Source: Quillaja saponaria (taxonomy: Eukaryota; Streptophyta; Magnoliopsida; Fabales; Quillajaceae). From it: a stretch of 64,000 nucleotides of DNA. Under the pieces are notes generated by a model. The model saw only the letters and a program-made list of their open reading frames with translations, did no database searches and was not told where the DNA came from. Location: contig CM055611.1 in the NCBI GenBank assembly GCA_029379385.1, positions 10,230,001 to 10,294,000 on the forward strand. Direction: 5' to 3'. Positions 21,480 through 32,226 of the stretch are shown piece by piece. A program made the translations under genes and the position numbers. Every line of letters starts with the position of its first letter. Positions within the stretch are counted from its first letter, which is position 1.

Positions 21480-22900
21480 CTAGGTGAATACTATAAAGTC
21501 ACAAGAGGATTGTAGGACGATTTCATTGATGTGGAAATGGAGTATACTCTAAGAGACTTCAACACTGAGGCCAATGAAATTCACCATATAACATATGGAT
21601 TGACCTTTCTAGGTTGAGAGACAAGTCAGGCCTTCATCGTCCAGAGAAGGTACAAACTCTCAATCTTCAATCGATGAAATACAGTGGAAGCAATGCCAAT
21701 CGAAAAAGGTGTAGATTGGATAGAAAAGTTGATGGCCTACCTAAGAAACCCTATTATTAAAACTAACAAAAAAGGTTTAGATACAGTCTCTAAACTATGT
21801 TTTAGTAGATAAAGAGCTCTATAAACGAACACCTAAATGGATGCTTTTGAGGTGTGTTGGGATGCCTAATGCCGTGATACTTATGGCTAACGCACATGAA
21901 GGAGTTTGTTGAGCACATCAATTTGGCATGAAGCTAGGGTGGTTAATAAGGCATTATAGTTATTATTTGCCAAACATGATCTCTGATCGTACTAAATACG
22001 CTCAGGGATGTAATCCTTTCCAAAAGTATGACAATATACTTCCTATCTAAGAATTTCACCTGGTTGTGAGACCTAAGCCATTTAGATGCTGGGCGATAGA
22101 TATAATTGATAAAATCGTTCCACTATCAAGCAAGCAATATGTATTCATCATGGTAGCAACTGATTACTATACAAAATGGAGCAAAAATATTATGTTAAGC
22201 ACGAGTAATCAGGAAACATTGATTGAGGCTTTAAAGCAAAGCATAATTCACCATTTTGTTGTTCCTCAAACAATCATGTTAATGCTTATCGGATCACTAA
22301 TTAAAGTGTTTGTTGAGGAATATGAATTTGATATTGTTCATTCAACACCTTATTATGCACAAGCAAATGGATAAGCTAAAAGCTCTAAAATGGATAATAG
22401 AATAAATTATATTGGACAACCCCAAATGTTGGCACAAAAAGCTCTCTAAAGCATTGTGGGCCATTTGAACCTCTTACTGGAGTAGGACTGATACCATACT
22501 AGTTTCCTTCAACTTGCGACCATGAAATGGTTCTACCGATGAAACTCATGGTTAAGTTTTTAAGAGTGGCTTTCCATATCAATCTTAATTAGATGAGTTC
22601 AATAAAGCAATGCTAACAAGAAGCAAATAGTAAAAGCCTACAATAAGAAAGTTTGGTCAAAGGACTTTGATGGAGGCCAACTAGTTTGGAAGACTATTTT
22701 ACCTCTCATAGAGGATAAGAAAGACAAAAAATAGGATAAATGATCCCTTAATTGGTAAATGACATTTAAAGTTAATAGAGTACTGTGTAATGGTGATTAT
22801 TTAGCAATATTCTCATTGGTAAAGATTGAAATAAAAGGTGAACAAAATTTCAATTCACCAATAATTAATTGTCCTTATTTCCAAAAAAGGGTGAGAAAAT
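21480..22900 (+). pseudogene. Ty3/gypsy RNase H-integrase remnant
   Basis: A decayed pol segment. About 21510-21580 reads like the C-terminal edge of RNase H (LRDFNTEANE). 21830-21990 gives 'HEGVC.AHQFGMKLGWLIRHYSYYLPNMI' (zinc-binding HHCC part, second His pair altered). At 22066-22374 a 102-codon open stretch gives FRCWAIDIIDKIVPLSSKQY, FIMVATDYYTKW and STPYYAQANG, the integrase core. The first two Asp-type positions (AID; the VATDYY Asp) can be placed, but the 'TDQG' catalytic Asp is replaced by a 'MLIGS'-like sequence, so the DDE triad is broken. From 22650 the integrase C-terminal 'GQLVWKTILP' and 'FKVNRVL.NGDYL' patches follow. No LTRs were identified. Confidence 0.75.
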
Positions 22901-23249
22901 AAGTCCTAAGCAAAGTCCAATCCTACCATTGCTTTGCCTATTATGGTCACCCTACTTAACGACATAGCGCAAGTCTCTCACTTCTGTGTGAATACTATGA
23001 ATTTCAACCCTGGCCATAGTAAAAAGTTTGTCGGCATCAGGACTAAGTTTTAGGTGCTTGCTTTGCTGAGTCTCCATGTCATGAAGGTCAACTTTTCAAT
23101 TTTGGTCTTAACAATTGACAGAATTGAGGCAGGCTCGTCATCCTAATCCTGGACGAATCCTTCTAAAACGAGGCAGTGATCAAAGCAAGAGTAGGTTTCT
23201 TATAATTCTTTTAAGCATCTAGAAATTCAGTAATGTCAATGAAAAGATT
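22901..23249. other. No gene recognised; left flank of the Tat insertion
   Basis: Non-coding or unrecognised sequence between gypsy debris and the Tat element. On the minus strand the GAACA target joins this stretch to 32605 onward, where two exon-like blocks occur; I found no matching exon here that I could defend. Confidence 0.3.
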
Positions 23250-23254
23250 GAACA
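23250..23254. repeat. Target-site duplication GAACA, left
   Basis: GAACA directly precedes the LTR start (TGTTAAT) and is repeated right after the other LTR at 32600-32604. Five base pairs is the normal Ty3/gypsy duplication. Confidence 0.95.
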
Positions 23255-23632
23255 TGTTAATGTTGGATTTGTCCGAGCTGGAGACCTGGCGATGTGGTCC
23301 CCTCAATGTGTCCCACTTGTTCCGAGCTGGATACCTGGCGACCTGGCATTCTCAAGCCTACAAAATAGAGGACGGGAGCCAAGTCCGGGGTGAACTCTCA
23401 AGATCCTCCGATGAATAAGTCAAAAAGGGGACGAGCTCGGTAAACGGTAATTAGGGGAGAGGTAACTAGACTTTTTACCTTTTTTGTTATCTTACCCTCT
23501 TCAGGAAAACGACAAGTAATATATAGAGTAGACGAGCATGTGCACGGGCCACCAGAACTATTCAAATATGCAGGTGAATAAGCAACCGCCATGTGGCACG
23601 CTTCCATTGGCTGTCACTAAACTATATTAACA
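23255..23632 (-). repeat. 3' LTR of the Tat element
   Basis: 378 bp, starts TGTTAATGTTGG and ends TATATTAACA on the plus strand. Aligns end to end with 32227-32599 at about 90 percent by eye. The conserved stretch 'ggtaactagactttttaccttttttg' (about 23461-23486) is identical in both. Next to it on the element side is TGGGGCTAG (minus strand), a poor polypurine tract. Confidence 0.95.
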
Positions 23633-23902
23633 CTAGCCCCATGAAAAAAGGACCCGATCAACACTTCCAAGGACGACCTGGCTTGTGCAATAACAAGCCA
23701 AGGCAATCAGGTCATTGCCCTCCCCGTGGAGATCCGAGGCAAATCAAACGGGTCTTTCTTGTACTTTCGGACGCCATTCGGTCGTACCATAATTTTTCGG
23801 ATACCTGGGTCGGGAATGAAACTGTAATTGGACGAAATCGCGGCAGTGCCACTTGGCAAGCGTGGAGTGCAGGCGCGGAGTGCGAGGCAGGCCTTCGGGG
23901 CA

Positions 23903-23909
23903 TATAAAA
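23903..23909 (+). promoter_or_regulatory. TATA box for the antisense accessory ORF
   Basis: TATAAAA within GGCATATAAAAGGCTC, followed by a GC-moderate leader and the first ATG of the accessory ORF at 24078, about 170 bp downstream. It points away from the 3' LTR and against gag-pol. A start site near 23935 would be expected. The promoter is internal to the element, not in the LTR. Confidence 0.65.
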
Positions 23910-24077
23910 GGCTCTACAAACCCCACATTTGTGTCCCACTAAGAGATTTCTGTAGCGAAGCTCTGTCAATTTGCGTCCAACAAGCTTGACTACTCGGAAG
24001 ATTATACTTTCTGTACGCCTTCCTTCTTTACTAGGTACGAGCCTCTAAACTTTATTCAGTTCGTTTATTCAGTTAAA

Positions 24078-26422
24078 ATGTCTAGTGAGGATGGTAATTA
24101 CATCCGCCTTGCCCTTCGACACATCAGGCGACCACCCGGCAGATGGCACTATAATGCCAGTGGGCGAGGAGCCTAGATATCGTCCGGGGAAGGGAAAGGT
24201 TCTTCCGCCCTCCCTAGTTTATCATCCGTCCACGTCCTCCAGCTTAGAAAATACCGAGTCTGGGAGTTTCGAGGACGAGGACGAGGCCACTGCTCTGGCT
24301 CGCTTCTTGCCTGAACAGAACGACGATGAAGAATCAGACGATGACCCAGCGACCTTCTAGCCTCAAACTAACGTCACCGCTGTGGACGCCATTGAGAATG
24401 TTATAAGTGACCAAAGGTTGGAGTTCGTGCGCAGACGGTACTTCGAACCAGTGGGGGCCAAAATTTATAAGGTCGGTCCCTACAGAGATCGTTCGCATCA
24501 CTCTCACCTGAACACCTTCTGCTTCTATGAGGATTACCTGAAGGCTGGGGTTCGCTATCCTTTCCACCCTTTTATTGTCAAAATGTTGAACGCCCTCAGT
24601 ATCTGTCCAGCCCAGATTACTCCTAACGGATGGCGATTTCTAATTACATTCATTGGCGTCTGTCACACCTTGTAGATTGGCCCGTCTTTGACTGTTTTCA
24701 AAAATCTTCATCAAATCAAGAACAAGTCGGGGGGGTGGATATACTTTTCTGCCAAGGTTCGACTTGTACCGATGACATCCTGACAATAACAAAGAGTGGA
24801 AACCTCGGTACTTCTTCGTTGAGGCTCCTCACCCCACAGATTTACTGCACCAGTGGGGGGTTTTACGAGCATGGAAGCCTAAGAAACCTCCTAAGATGAA
24901 TCGAATGCAGCGGAAGAAATACTATAAAATCCTTGCGTACCAGAAAGTTTCAGAGGAGCAGGCTTCTGCACACAACATTTTTTACTTCTGGTCCAATCTT
25001 GGCGAGGATAGGTTTATCCATGCTGGATTTTGGTTCGCACCTGTGCAACGTCGTGTTATTAATACTATTACTGATCTATCCTTTATTGTTACTGATCGAC
25101 TGCTTTCTTGCTTTGCAGATATGGGTCTGACACAGGAACAGGAGGCCGCCGAAGTCAAGGCAGCGACCAGGCGGCGTCTTGAGGCACTGAAAGAGAGAGC
25201 TGTACAAACTTCGAACAAAGGAAAAAGGCCGATGAAAGAGGGTGGGAGAGCGTCTAAAAGGTTAAAACCTAGCTCAGCCTCCCACAGAGACACGACCGAA
25301 GTGTCATCTGTTTGAAGGGCTCAGGAAGAGTCCTGAACCGAGGTGACCGAGGGCGTGCTTCCCTTGGCAACGATCTACGCAAAAGACCGCCAAAGGATGC
25401 CACCTCATACCAAGTCTGGTCCCCCGCAAAAGAGGGCAAGGGCAGGGCCCTCCTCAAAGGAGAGAACAGGCCCGGACGGTTTTCACTAGCCAAGGTTCCG
25501 GCGCACGTTTTCTTGGGCATCCCGGAAGACGCCTATATCAGCGATATCCCCTGCGCAGCCTATGCCATAGCAAGAGGGAGCACCTTGCCCGCGGACACAG
25601 CTATGATAGATAATCTCCTTCTTGAGAGCACATTTATTACCGGGCTGTCCGCTGGCGTTCAGGTACAGACGATCTTTAACACTTGTGTTTGTATAATGTA
25701 TAATGTTATTGACGTGATACTGTTGGTTGTAGTCCCTCCAGTACTAGGCGTCCTAGTATACAAAGTTGAAGAAAGCCCAGGAGGACGCCGAGTATTCAAC
25801 TGACAAGCTGCTCGATACCATTCAAGAAAATGAGAACTTGAAAGCTAAGTTCATCCAAGAAGAGAAAGCCGAGGTTAAAGGGCGATCTGCTTACGAATAC
25901 TTTGAGTCGCTGCAAGCCGAAGTCCTGCGTTTGGGGGCTGAGGTGGAAGGGTGGCTCGAGAAGTGTCCGCGAGCAGAACGAGGACGCAGATTGCCTTAGA
26001 AAAGAAGTGGAAAGGTACTGAGTATCTGAGTCGGAGGTTGCCCGATTAAGGGAAGAAAAAGAAAATGAGAACGCCAGGGTGAGGGCTGAACTGGAGGTAT
26101 CGAAAGAGGAGGCCCGGGCAGCTGTGGAAAACTTCAAGAATTCCTGAAGACTGTCGAAAAATGATCTATGATCACGGCAGTCGTTTGTACGCGAATGGGT
26201 GGGTCGGCTGCTGGGCATGGTTGAAAGAGCGCAACCCCTCTTTGGATATTTCTGAGGCAAAATGGCCTGGTGAGGAAGAAGCCGAAGAAGAGGAGAGGAT
26301 TGAGAAGATGCTCGCTGAAGCAGAGGCTGACCAGGACTGAGGTATCTGAGGGCGAGGGTGAGGGCAAGGGCGAGACGGACGAGGAGGTCGAAGCCGTCGA
26401 ACCAGATGGGGGTGATCAGTAG
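24078..26422 (+). pseudogene. Antisense accessory ORF of the Tat element ('putative gypsy type transposon', PF04195-like), with introns
   Basis: Opposite in strand to gag-pol. The likely start is ATG 24078 (MSSEDGNY), with a frame change near 24110. 24085-24675 is one frame with a single in-frame TAG at 24358: a Ser/Glu/Asp-rich N-terminus, then FCFYEDYLKAGVRYPFHPFI and CPAQITPNGWRFLI, the conserved PF04195-like core. After a TAG at 24673 and a frame change, KEWKPRYFFVEAPHP follows (24794 on). 24896-25315 ends basic. An intron GTACAG...TTGTAG at 25663-25732 joins GLSAGVQ (25662) in frame to a coiled coil (25766-25999, LLDTIQENENLKAKF and similar). A possible second intron ends TTTGCAG at 25118. 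The acidic C-terminus reads TDEEVEAVEPDGGDQ and stops at 26420. Function in this family is unknown. At least five lesions; not translatable now. Confidence 0.85.
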
Positions 26423-26600
26423 TTTTTAGGACACTATAATTTTTGTAATGAACATATTTGAAATGATTTATTATTATATGTACTTTTATTTTGAGCATTT
26501 GACCAGTCTTTATGATTATGATTTAGCAAACTTTAAATTGCAAGTCTGAATAATGAAGTAAAAACAAACAGGCGATCTACCTTAATGAAGCTTGAAGCTA

Positions 26601-26885
26601 GACTCGGCGGAGGCTCGGACCGCGGGTGAAAACCTGGCGGCCTCGCGTGCCTGACTGTGAGCACCGGGCTGTCGAGTTCCCTGTCAGGGTCGTTGGATCG
26701 ACCAGGTGAACCTCAACCATACCCGGGTTTGGAGATCTTGAGGACTTGGCAGGAGGCTCGGACCACGGGTAAAAACCTAGCGGCCTCGCGTGCCTGACCG
26801 CGAGCACTGGACTGTCGAGTTCCCTGTCAGGGTTGTTGGATCGACCAGGTGAACCTCAACCGCACCCAGGTTTGGAGATGTTCTT
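26601..26885. repeat. Two-copy GC-rich tandem repeat, period about 142 bp
   Basis: Copy 1 begins 'gactcggcggaggctcgg' at 26601, copy 2 'gacttggcaggaggctcgg' at 26743. Both share 'ggcctcgcgtgcctgac', 'ctgtcgagttccctgtcagg' and 'gatcgaccaggtgaacctca'. Differences are mostly transitions. It lies between the end of the accessory ORF and the end of integrase, i.e. where the two opposing transcripts would converge. Confidence 0.92.
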
Positions 26886-26998
26886 GAAAAATGTAGGTTT
26901 AGATTTACAACATTGAAATGAACGAAACCAAACATTATTCATTAATTTTTACAAGCAGATACAAGGAGAGAAATATTTGCAGAACAAGACGATCTATA

Positions 26999-28367
26999 TT
27001 AACGATAATATTTATTCAAATGTCTTGCATTGAAGCTGTTCGGGAGAACCTTTCCCACTTCTGTTCTGATTTTGTAAGCCCCGGACCCACAATGTTTGAA
27101 ATTTGGTACAGGCCTTCCCTATGATTCCTTGAGTTTTCTTTCTGAGCTTCCACTCTTGAATTGATTCAGTCTTAAAACAAAATCACCCACTTGCAAAGGC
27201 CTCAGTTTTACCTTGTCGTTAAAGTGCCGGGCAGTGGTCTATTGATAGACGATCTAGTGAAGGCGAGCTTTCTCCCTAACCTCCTCTAGCAAATTGAGGT
27301 TCGATCTTATTTCGGTCTCATTGCTCTCCACAGAGTAGGTCTCCAACCTAGGGGACGAAACCCCTTATTTCCACTGGTATGACCACCTCCATTCCGTAGG
27401 TCAGGTTGAAAGGCGTTTCCCCAGTGGCAATCTTCTATGTAGTGCGGTACGACCATAAAACCTGCTGCAAGTATTCTTCCTAGTCTAATTTATTCCGATC
27501 TACCTTTTTCTTTAGTCCTTCAAGGAGTACATTATTAACAGCTTCTGTCTGGCCGTTGGCTTGAGGGTAGGCTACCGACGAAAAACGTAGATCAATTCCC
27601 AGTTTCGAGCACCAGGATTTAGTAGGTCGGCAATCAAACGGTCTTCCATGGTCGGTAACTATGGCTTTTGGAATTCCAAAACGGAAGATTATGTATTTCC
27701 ACAGGAACTTCTCCACGGCTTTGGCATTGATTGAGGTCGTCGGCTTCGCTTCAGCCCATTTGGTAAAGTAATCACAAGTTACCAAAATGAACTTTTTCAC
27801 CTTTCCCGTCCTTCCCCCAGGAAAAGGTCCTAGAATATCCAAACACTATACAGCGAAGGGCCAAGGGCTGGTAATGGATGTTAGTCTGTTCGGGGGTATC
27901 CTCGGCACTCTGGCCGACCTCTGGCAATTGTCACACTTCTTCACCCACAACTTGGCGTCTTCCTGAAGGGTCGGCCAAAAATATCCCGTTCTCAAAACTT
28001 TCTGCCCCAAAGCTCTATAACCTATATGTGCTCCATAAACACCCCTGTGCACTTCGTCTAATACATATTCTGACTTTTTCTCGGACAGGTATTTCAGATA
28101 CGGGCGGGTATAGGACCTTATGTACAGACGGTCCTGTATCATGCAATATCTAGCCGCTCTTCTTATGACAACTTTTGCTTCCGCTGTATCTGAAGGAAGT
28201 ACGCCCAATTGTATATAATCTACTAGATGAGTCATCCATGATGGAACTGACGTTCCGACAGCCAAAGTTTCAGACTCTTCATAACTCGGTCTTTTCAAAG
28301 TATGGATTCGAGCCTTCATCTTATCACATCCGTGGAGCTTTGAGAGCTCATCAGCTCGCCCATTCAT
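26999..28367 (-). pseudogene. Tat integrase
   Basis: From 28367 the minus strand gives the zinc-binding domain (HRGVYGAHIGYRA ... CDNCQ), then after an in-frame TAG at 27846-27848 (a TGG-type codon in relatives) the catalytic core: LDILGPFPGG, ILVTCDYFTKWAEA (Asp), IVTDHGRPFD (Asp) and QANGQTEAVNN (Glu), so the DDE residues are all present. One frame holds from 28367 to 27480. Beyond that, single-base changes shift the frame through TPFNLTYGMEVVIP (about 27410) and the C-terminal SH3-like part, which ends GPGAYKIRTEVGKVLPNS, FNARHLNKYYR and stop TAA at 26999-27001. The active site looks intact but the chain is broken by at least five lesions. Confidence 0.92.
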
Positions 28368-28399
28368 ATTCCTTGGAATGTGCTGTACTACTACTTTCG

Positions 28400-29130
28400 T
28401 GAAATGGCTAATGATTTATTTCACCTTTTCCAGGTATTGGATCATGGCGATCTCCTGTGCTACATAATCACCTGTAATCTGCTTCACCACCAACTGATAA
28501 TCACAAAAAACACTCAATTCATCCGCTCATGTTGCTCTGGTCCATCGAAGACCCAAAATCAAAGCTTCGTACTCGGCTGCATTATTCGAGGCCGGGAAAT
28601 CAAACTTTATGGCACATTCCGTTATTTGGTCCTTCAGGGAACCTCAGAGTTGCTCCCGCTCCGCTGCCAAGTTTATCAGACGACCCATCCAAGTACAATA
28701 ACCAGCCTTCATGCTCGGCGTTTTCAGTGTTTAGGTCGCCCGAATTTTCACTCGAAAAAGTTTACTCTACGATGAAGTCCGCAAATGCCTGAGCTTTAAT
28801 GGCCGTTTTGGGGCTGTACCATATATCAAACTCGCCCAGTTCGACTGACCATTGAACCATTCTTCCTGAGGTATTGGGCTTGTACAAAGTCTTCTTCAGT
28901 GGCTGGTCGGTCCTTACCTCCACAGTGTGGGTCTAGAAGTATGGCCGTAGTTTCCAAGCTGAGGTTACTAAAGCCAAAGCTATTTTCTCGATGTGTGGAT
29001 ACCTGATCTCCACCCCTTGGAGGACTCGGCTAGTGTAATATACGAGCTGCTGTTCGCAACCAGTTCTCCTTAAGCAACACCGAACTAACCGCCACAGCAG
29101 ATGCGCCTAGATAAAGGATTAGTGCCTCGC
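28400..29130 (-). pseudogene. Tat RNase H
   Basis: Follows RT on the minus strand. Recognisable segments are YYTSRVLQGVEIRYPHIEK and LALVTSAWKLRPYF (about 29040-28930), KTLYKPNTSGRMVQWSVELG and FDIWYSPKTAIKAQ (about 28895-28790), and the second, archaeal-type RNase H start EGWLLYLDGSSDKLGSGAG (about 28715-28660), with the catalytic Asp in YLDGS. The carboxy-terminal half past 28560 is frameshifted and hard to follow. The domain connects into integrase at 28367 (GRADELSKL, the usual end of the RNase H module). Confidence 0.8.
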
Positions 29131-29145
29131 CCTCCACTGGTTTTC

Positions 29146-30280
29146 CTAACACAGGAACCGAGGCCAAATCCATGAGAATGCTTTCTTCAGAGTTTGAAAA
29201 AAAGGGAAACATCTATCCGCCGATTTGGACATAAACCGTGCCAGGGATGTGATTCGACCCGTCAGTCTCTGCACCTTCTTGGTCGACCTCGAGCTTTGCA
29301 TGCCGAGAACAGCCGCAATCTTCGAGGGATTGGCCTCAATTCCCCTTGCAGTTATCATGAAACCTAGGAATTTGCCTGCCGAGACCCCGAATGTACACTT
29401 GGTCGGGTTGAGCTTCAGCCCATGAAGATTTATTGTCAAGAAAGTCTCTTGTAAATCTTTGACATGCAGTTATGAAGTTGGACTTTTGATTAGCATGTCG
29501 TTCACGTATACTTCCACATTACGACCCATTTGTGCCTTAAATATTTTGTTTACCAAACGTTGGTAAGGTCGCACCGGCGTTCTTCAAACCGAATGGCTAT
29601 AACCTTGAAGCAGTAAGTTCCCATTTCTGTAATGAAGGAGGTTTTCTCCTCGTCCTCTTCGGCCAACTTTATCTGATTATAACCGGCATAGGCATCCATG
29701 AAGCTCAATAGCTAGGTTCCCGATGAATTGTCAACTAACCTATCGATTCGGGGCAAAGGAAAACTATCCTTTAGGCATGCTTCATTCAAGTCGGTGAAGT
29801 CAACACACATTCTCCACTTCCCGCTCTGCTTTCGTACCATGACCGACATTCGCTAACCAGTCGAGGTAATATACCTTCTTGATGAAACCTGCCTCTAATA
29901 GCTTGGATACTTCTTCTTGGATAGCTTCTTGCCTATCCAGAGCAAAATTTCTCTTCTTCTGCCTTATTGGCCTTGGAGTCCGCCTTGACACTCAATCTGT
30001 GATGTATGACAGAGGGGTCAATCCCCGGCATGTCTTTGGTCGACCAAGCAAAGGACGATGCATTTTTTCTTAAGACCGCTATCAAGGCTTCTCTCACCCC
30101 CTGCTCCAATTCTATACCGACAAGAACGGTCTTTTCTAGGTTACCCTCGAATAGTTTCACCGGCTCGAACTTGTCCACTGAATCCGGTCTTCCACGTATG
30201 TCCATCCGTTTGTCTAGTCTAGGTATCCCTGATGTCGTCCGTGTGCAAGATCTCAGTGGACTTGGTACGCAGGCTTGCAA
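29146..30280 (-). pseudogene. Tat reverse transcriptase, catalytic YVDD changed to YVND
   Basis: Begins in 30280-29933 with SSFAWSTKDMPGIDPSVI, continues in another frame at 29991 (IQEEVSKLLEAGFIKKV), then VMVRKQSGKWRMCVDFTDLN (about 29830), FMDAYAGYNQIKLAEEDEE with the first catalytic Asp (about 29700), and VEVYVNDMLIKSP at about 29505. The last is the active-site box, normally YVDDM; the first of its two Asp codons now reads Asn (AAC). Then HGLKLNPTKCTFGVSAGKF and GRITSLARFMSKSADRCFPF (29439-29146). At least four frame changes occur. The Asp-to-Asn change alone would be expected to abolish polymerase activity. Confidence 0.9.
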
Positions 30281-30832
30281 AATAACACTGCCATGCTACC
30301 CTCTGATTTCCGCGCAGGGTGCCTACTTCTTGGGAGGTCAGGAATTTTAAACAAACATGCCAGGACGAAGGTATAGCTCTTGCGGCGTTTAAAAACGGTC
30401 GACCTAGTATGACATTGTAGGACGAAGGTAATTTTACCACGCAGAATTGCAGCATCACCGTTTTCTCAAGATTCCCGTCTCTACCTCCACTGCCTCGCCG
30501 TTGAATCCCACCAGCGATCCTTCAAACGGCTTCAATGTTTGCCTTGAGATCCCCATTTGATCAAAGCATTTGGAGTACATAATGTCAGTTGAGCTCCCAT
30601 TGTCAATCAGGACTCTCTGTACCTGATAATTGGCGATCTTTGTGGACACTATCAGAGCGTCTTCGTAAGGACTCTCGATCCCCCACAGATCCTCATCGGA
30701 AAAGGTTATGACTCCCGAGGAATGCTCTTCTCTAGACTTCTTAGGCCGCAAATCCACCGACAGCGGCCTCCTTGCATACTTTTTTCTTTCCGACGATGTC
30801 TTGCCCGCCTGTGAAAACCCACCGACAATCAT
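30219..30832 (-). pseudogene. Tat aspartic protease region
   Basis: An open frame from 30832 to 30455 contains VQRVLIDNGSSTDIMY, the D-N-G-S active-site loop typical of Tat elements, preceded by VITFSDEDLWGIESPYEDALI and followed by LKPFEGSLVGFNGEAVEVE. A one-base shift at about 30458 moves the frame to 30458-30219, which continues LPSSYNVILGRPFLNAARAI (the second conserved loop) and then RT linker. In a normal element this is one continuous polyprotein. Catalytic Asp intact; chain broken once. Confidence 0.9.
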
Positions 30833-31127
30833 ATGTATGACGCCTACTACATTCCCCCTATCCTCGGGAGACCTTGGAGATCTTCTGCTATTGTCTACAC
30901 TTTTTCTGTTATATCCAGGTTGCTCAAAATGGCTATAAGAGTGCTCACCACGAGACCTGTCATCTTGTCGCGCCCTTCTGGCCCTTTCTCGTTAAACGAA
31001 CTCAGTCAAACAATCTCTCCTGATCAAATGCTCTATTTCATCTTTCACCGTGAAGTAATCCTTGGTATCGTGTCCCGGGCTTCTGTAAAACAAGCAAAAC
31101 TTGGAGCCTGTCCAAATTTTTGGTTTT
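30833..31127 (-). pseudogene. Gag C-terminal/linker region of the Tat polyprotein
   Basis: Minus-strand translation in mixed frames gives FCLFYRSPGHDTKDYFTVKD and EIEHLIRRD (31085-30990), the linker with a degenerate 'C..H..GH.T..C'-like zinc knuckle typical of Tat Gag, then an Arg-rich stretch up to the protease frame at 30832. Broken by a stop (about 31000) and frame changes. Confidence 0.6.
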
Positions 31128-32174
31128 TTATTTAAGGATTGAAGGAAATCTTAGAACGCCTCTTGACCGGACAGCCAGAAGAACCGATGTTCTAGTATTA
31201 TTCAGCTGCCTATAATTTTTAAATTTTCGGCGAGAAGGTGTTTGCTCTCTCCTATCCCTTCTTCCTTTTTCCTTCCTCTGGCGACCTGGCAGAGCATCAC
31301 AAAATTCGGGCGAGCGCTGCCTTTTGGGAGGCTGGTATGAAGGTGCTACCAGATCCCAATCTGCTTCCTCCTGATTGATATACTCCTCCGCTCGGTTCAT
31401 GAGCTCTTCCAAAGTCTTCGGCATTCTTCTGTTCAAGCTGTTCCTAAACTCGGATTTTTTTAGGCCGGATCTCAAAGCAACTAGCACTACTTGAGGGTTT
31501 ACATCCTCCACTTCCAAAGCAGCACAATTGAAACGTCCCACAAACTCTTTAAAGGGCACCTCGTCGTCCTGTTTAAGAGACAAAAGGTAGGTGGCATCCT
31601 TCTTGTGCCTTTTATTTGTCATGAAATGATGTTTGAATTGGGAAACCAATTGTCCGAATGAGTGAATGGAATCTTGTTTGACTTGGGCAAACCACCCTCT
31701 TAAAGTAGAGCCGAAAGCCCTACACGTCACCTAATCGGGAACACTGTGTAATAGCATGAGATATTCAAACCCGATCACGAAATCATCAGGATCTAAAGTT
31801 CCATGATATTGCTCCAAAGCTGGGATTTTAACCCCTCGAGCAATAGGGCAGTCGGTTACGCTTTTTGTAAAAGGATGACGAGCTTCTGTGTGTTCGCCGG
31901 GGTATTCGACCCTTGGTTCTGCCCTAACTTCTGCCATTCGGCCGCTCCCCGAGCTTTCATCCAGATCTTCAAATTGAATTCCCCGTTGGGTCCTCGGGGG
32001 CGACCTAACAGCTCGCCTGGCCGAGATCTCTCCCAAGGCTGTCATAATCTTCGCGTATTGCTTCTAAGTGACCGAAATGTTTGGGTCTAGGGTGGGAATA
32101 GGAAGTGACCCACCTTCCACGCCCTTCCCCATTCGCGACCTACGTTTCTCCTCGAGCTCTTCTCTATTTTCCAT
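31128..32174 (-). pseudogene. Tat Gag
   Basis: ATG at 32174 lies 52 bases inside the 5' LTR edge and opens MENREELEEKRRSRMGKG. The same frame continues to 31128 with two in-frame stops: a TAG in the codon after ISVT (about 32069) and a TAG at 31731-31733 after LHSVPD. Capsid signatures are PALEQYHGTLDPDDFVIGFE, CRAFGSTLRGWFAQV, FGQLVSQFKHHFMTNKRHKK and EFVGRFNCAALEVEDV, followed by TLEELMNRAEEYINQEEA and a basic tail. This is a typical plant Tat retrotransposon Gag, about 350 codons. Intact apart from the two nonsense codons. Confidence 0.92.
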
Positions 32175-32210
32175 GTCGGTTGAGTCGGTAAGCTAAATCA
32201 AATAGCTTTC

Positions 32211-32225
32211 CCATAGACGGCGCCA
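32211..32225 (-). other. Primer binding site, tRNA-Asp type
   Basis: Two bases inside the 5' LTR the minus strand reads TGGCGCCGTCTATGG. The first nine bases match the complement of the 3' end of plant tRNA-Asp (TGGCGCCGT), the usual primer of Tat elements; the remainder has drifted. Confidence 0.85.
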
Positions 32226-32226
32226 A

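Noticed and set aside
25796..26498. Minus-strand ORFs opposite the coiled-coil part of the accessory ORF (154 and 108 codons)
   Set aside because: Low-complexity shadows of the Glu/Lys-rich coiled coil; Ser/Pro/Phe-rich with no family resemblance.
27878..30938. Plus-strand ORFs across the Tat pol region (for example 28380-28775, 29225-29425, 30006-30350)
   Set aside because: They are antisense shadows of protease, RT, RNase H and integrase and show no protein resemblance of their own.
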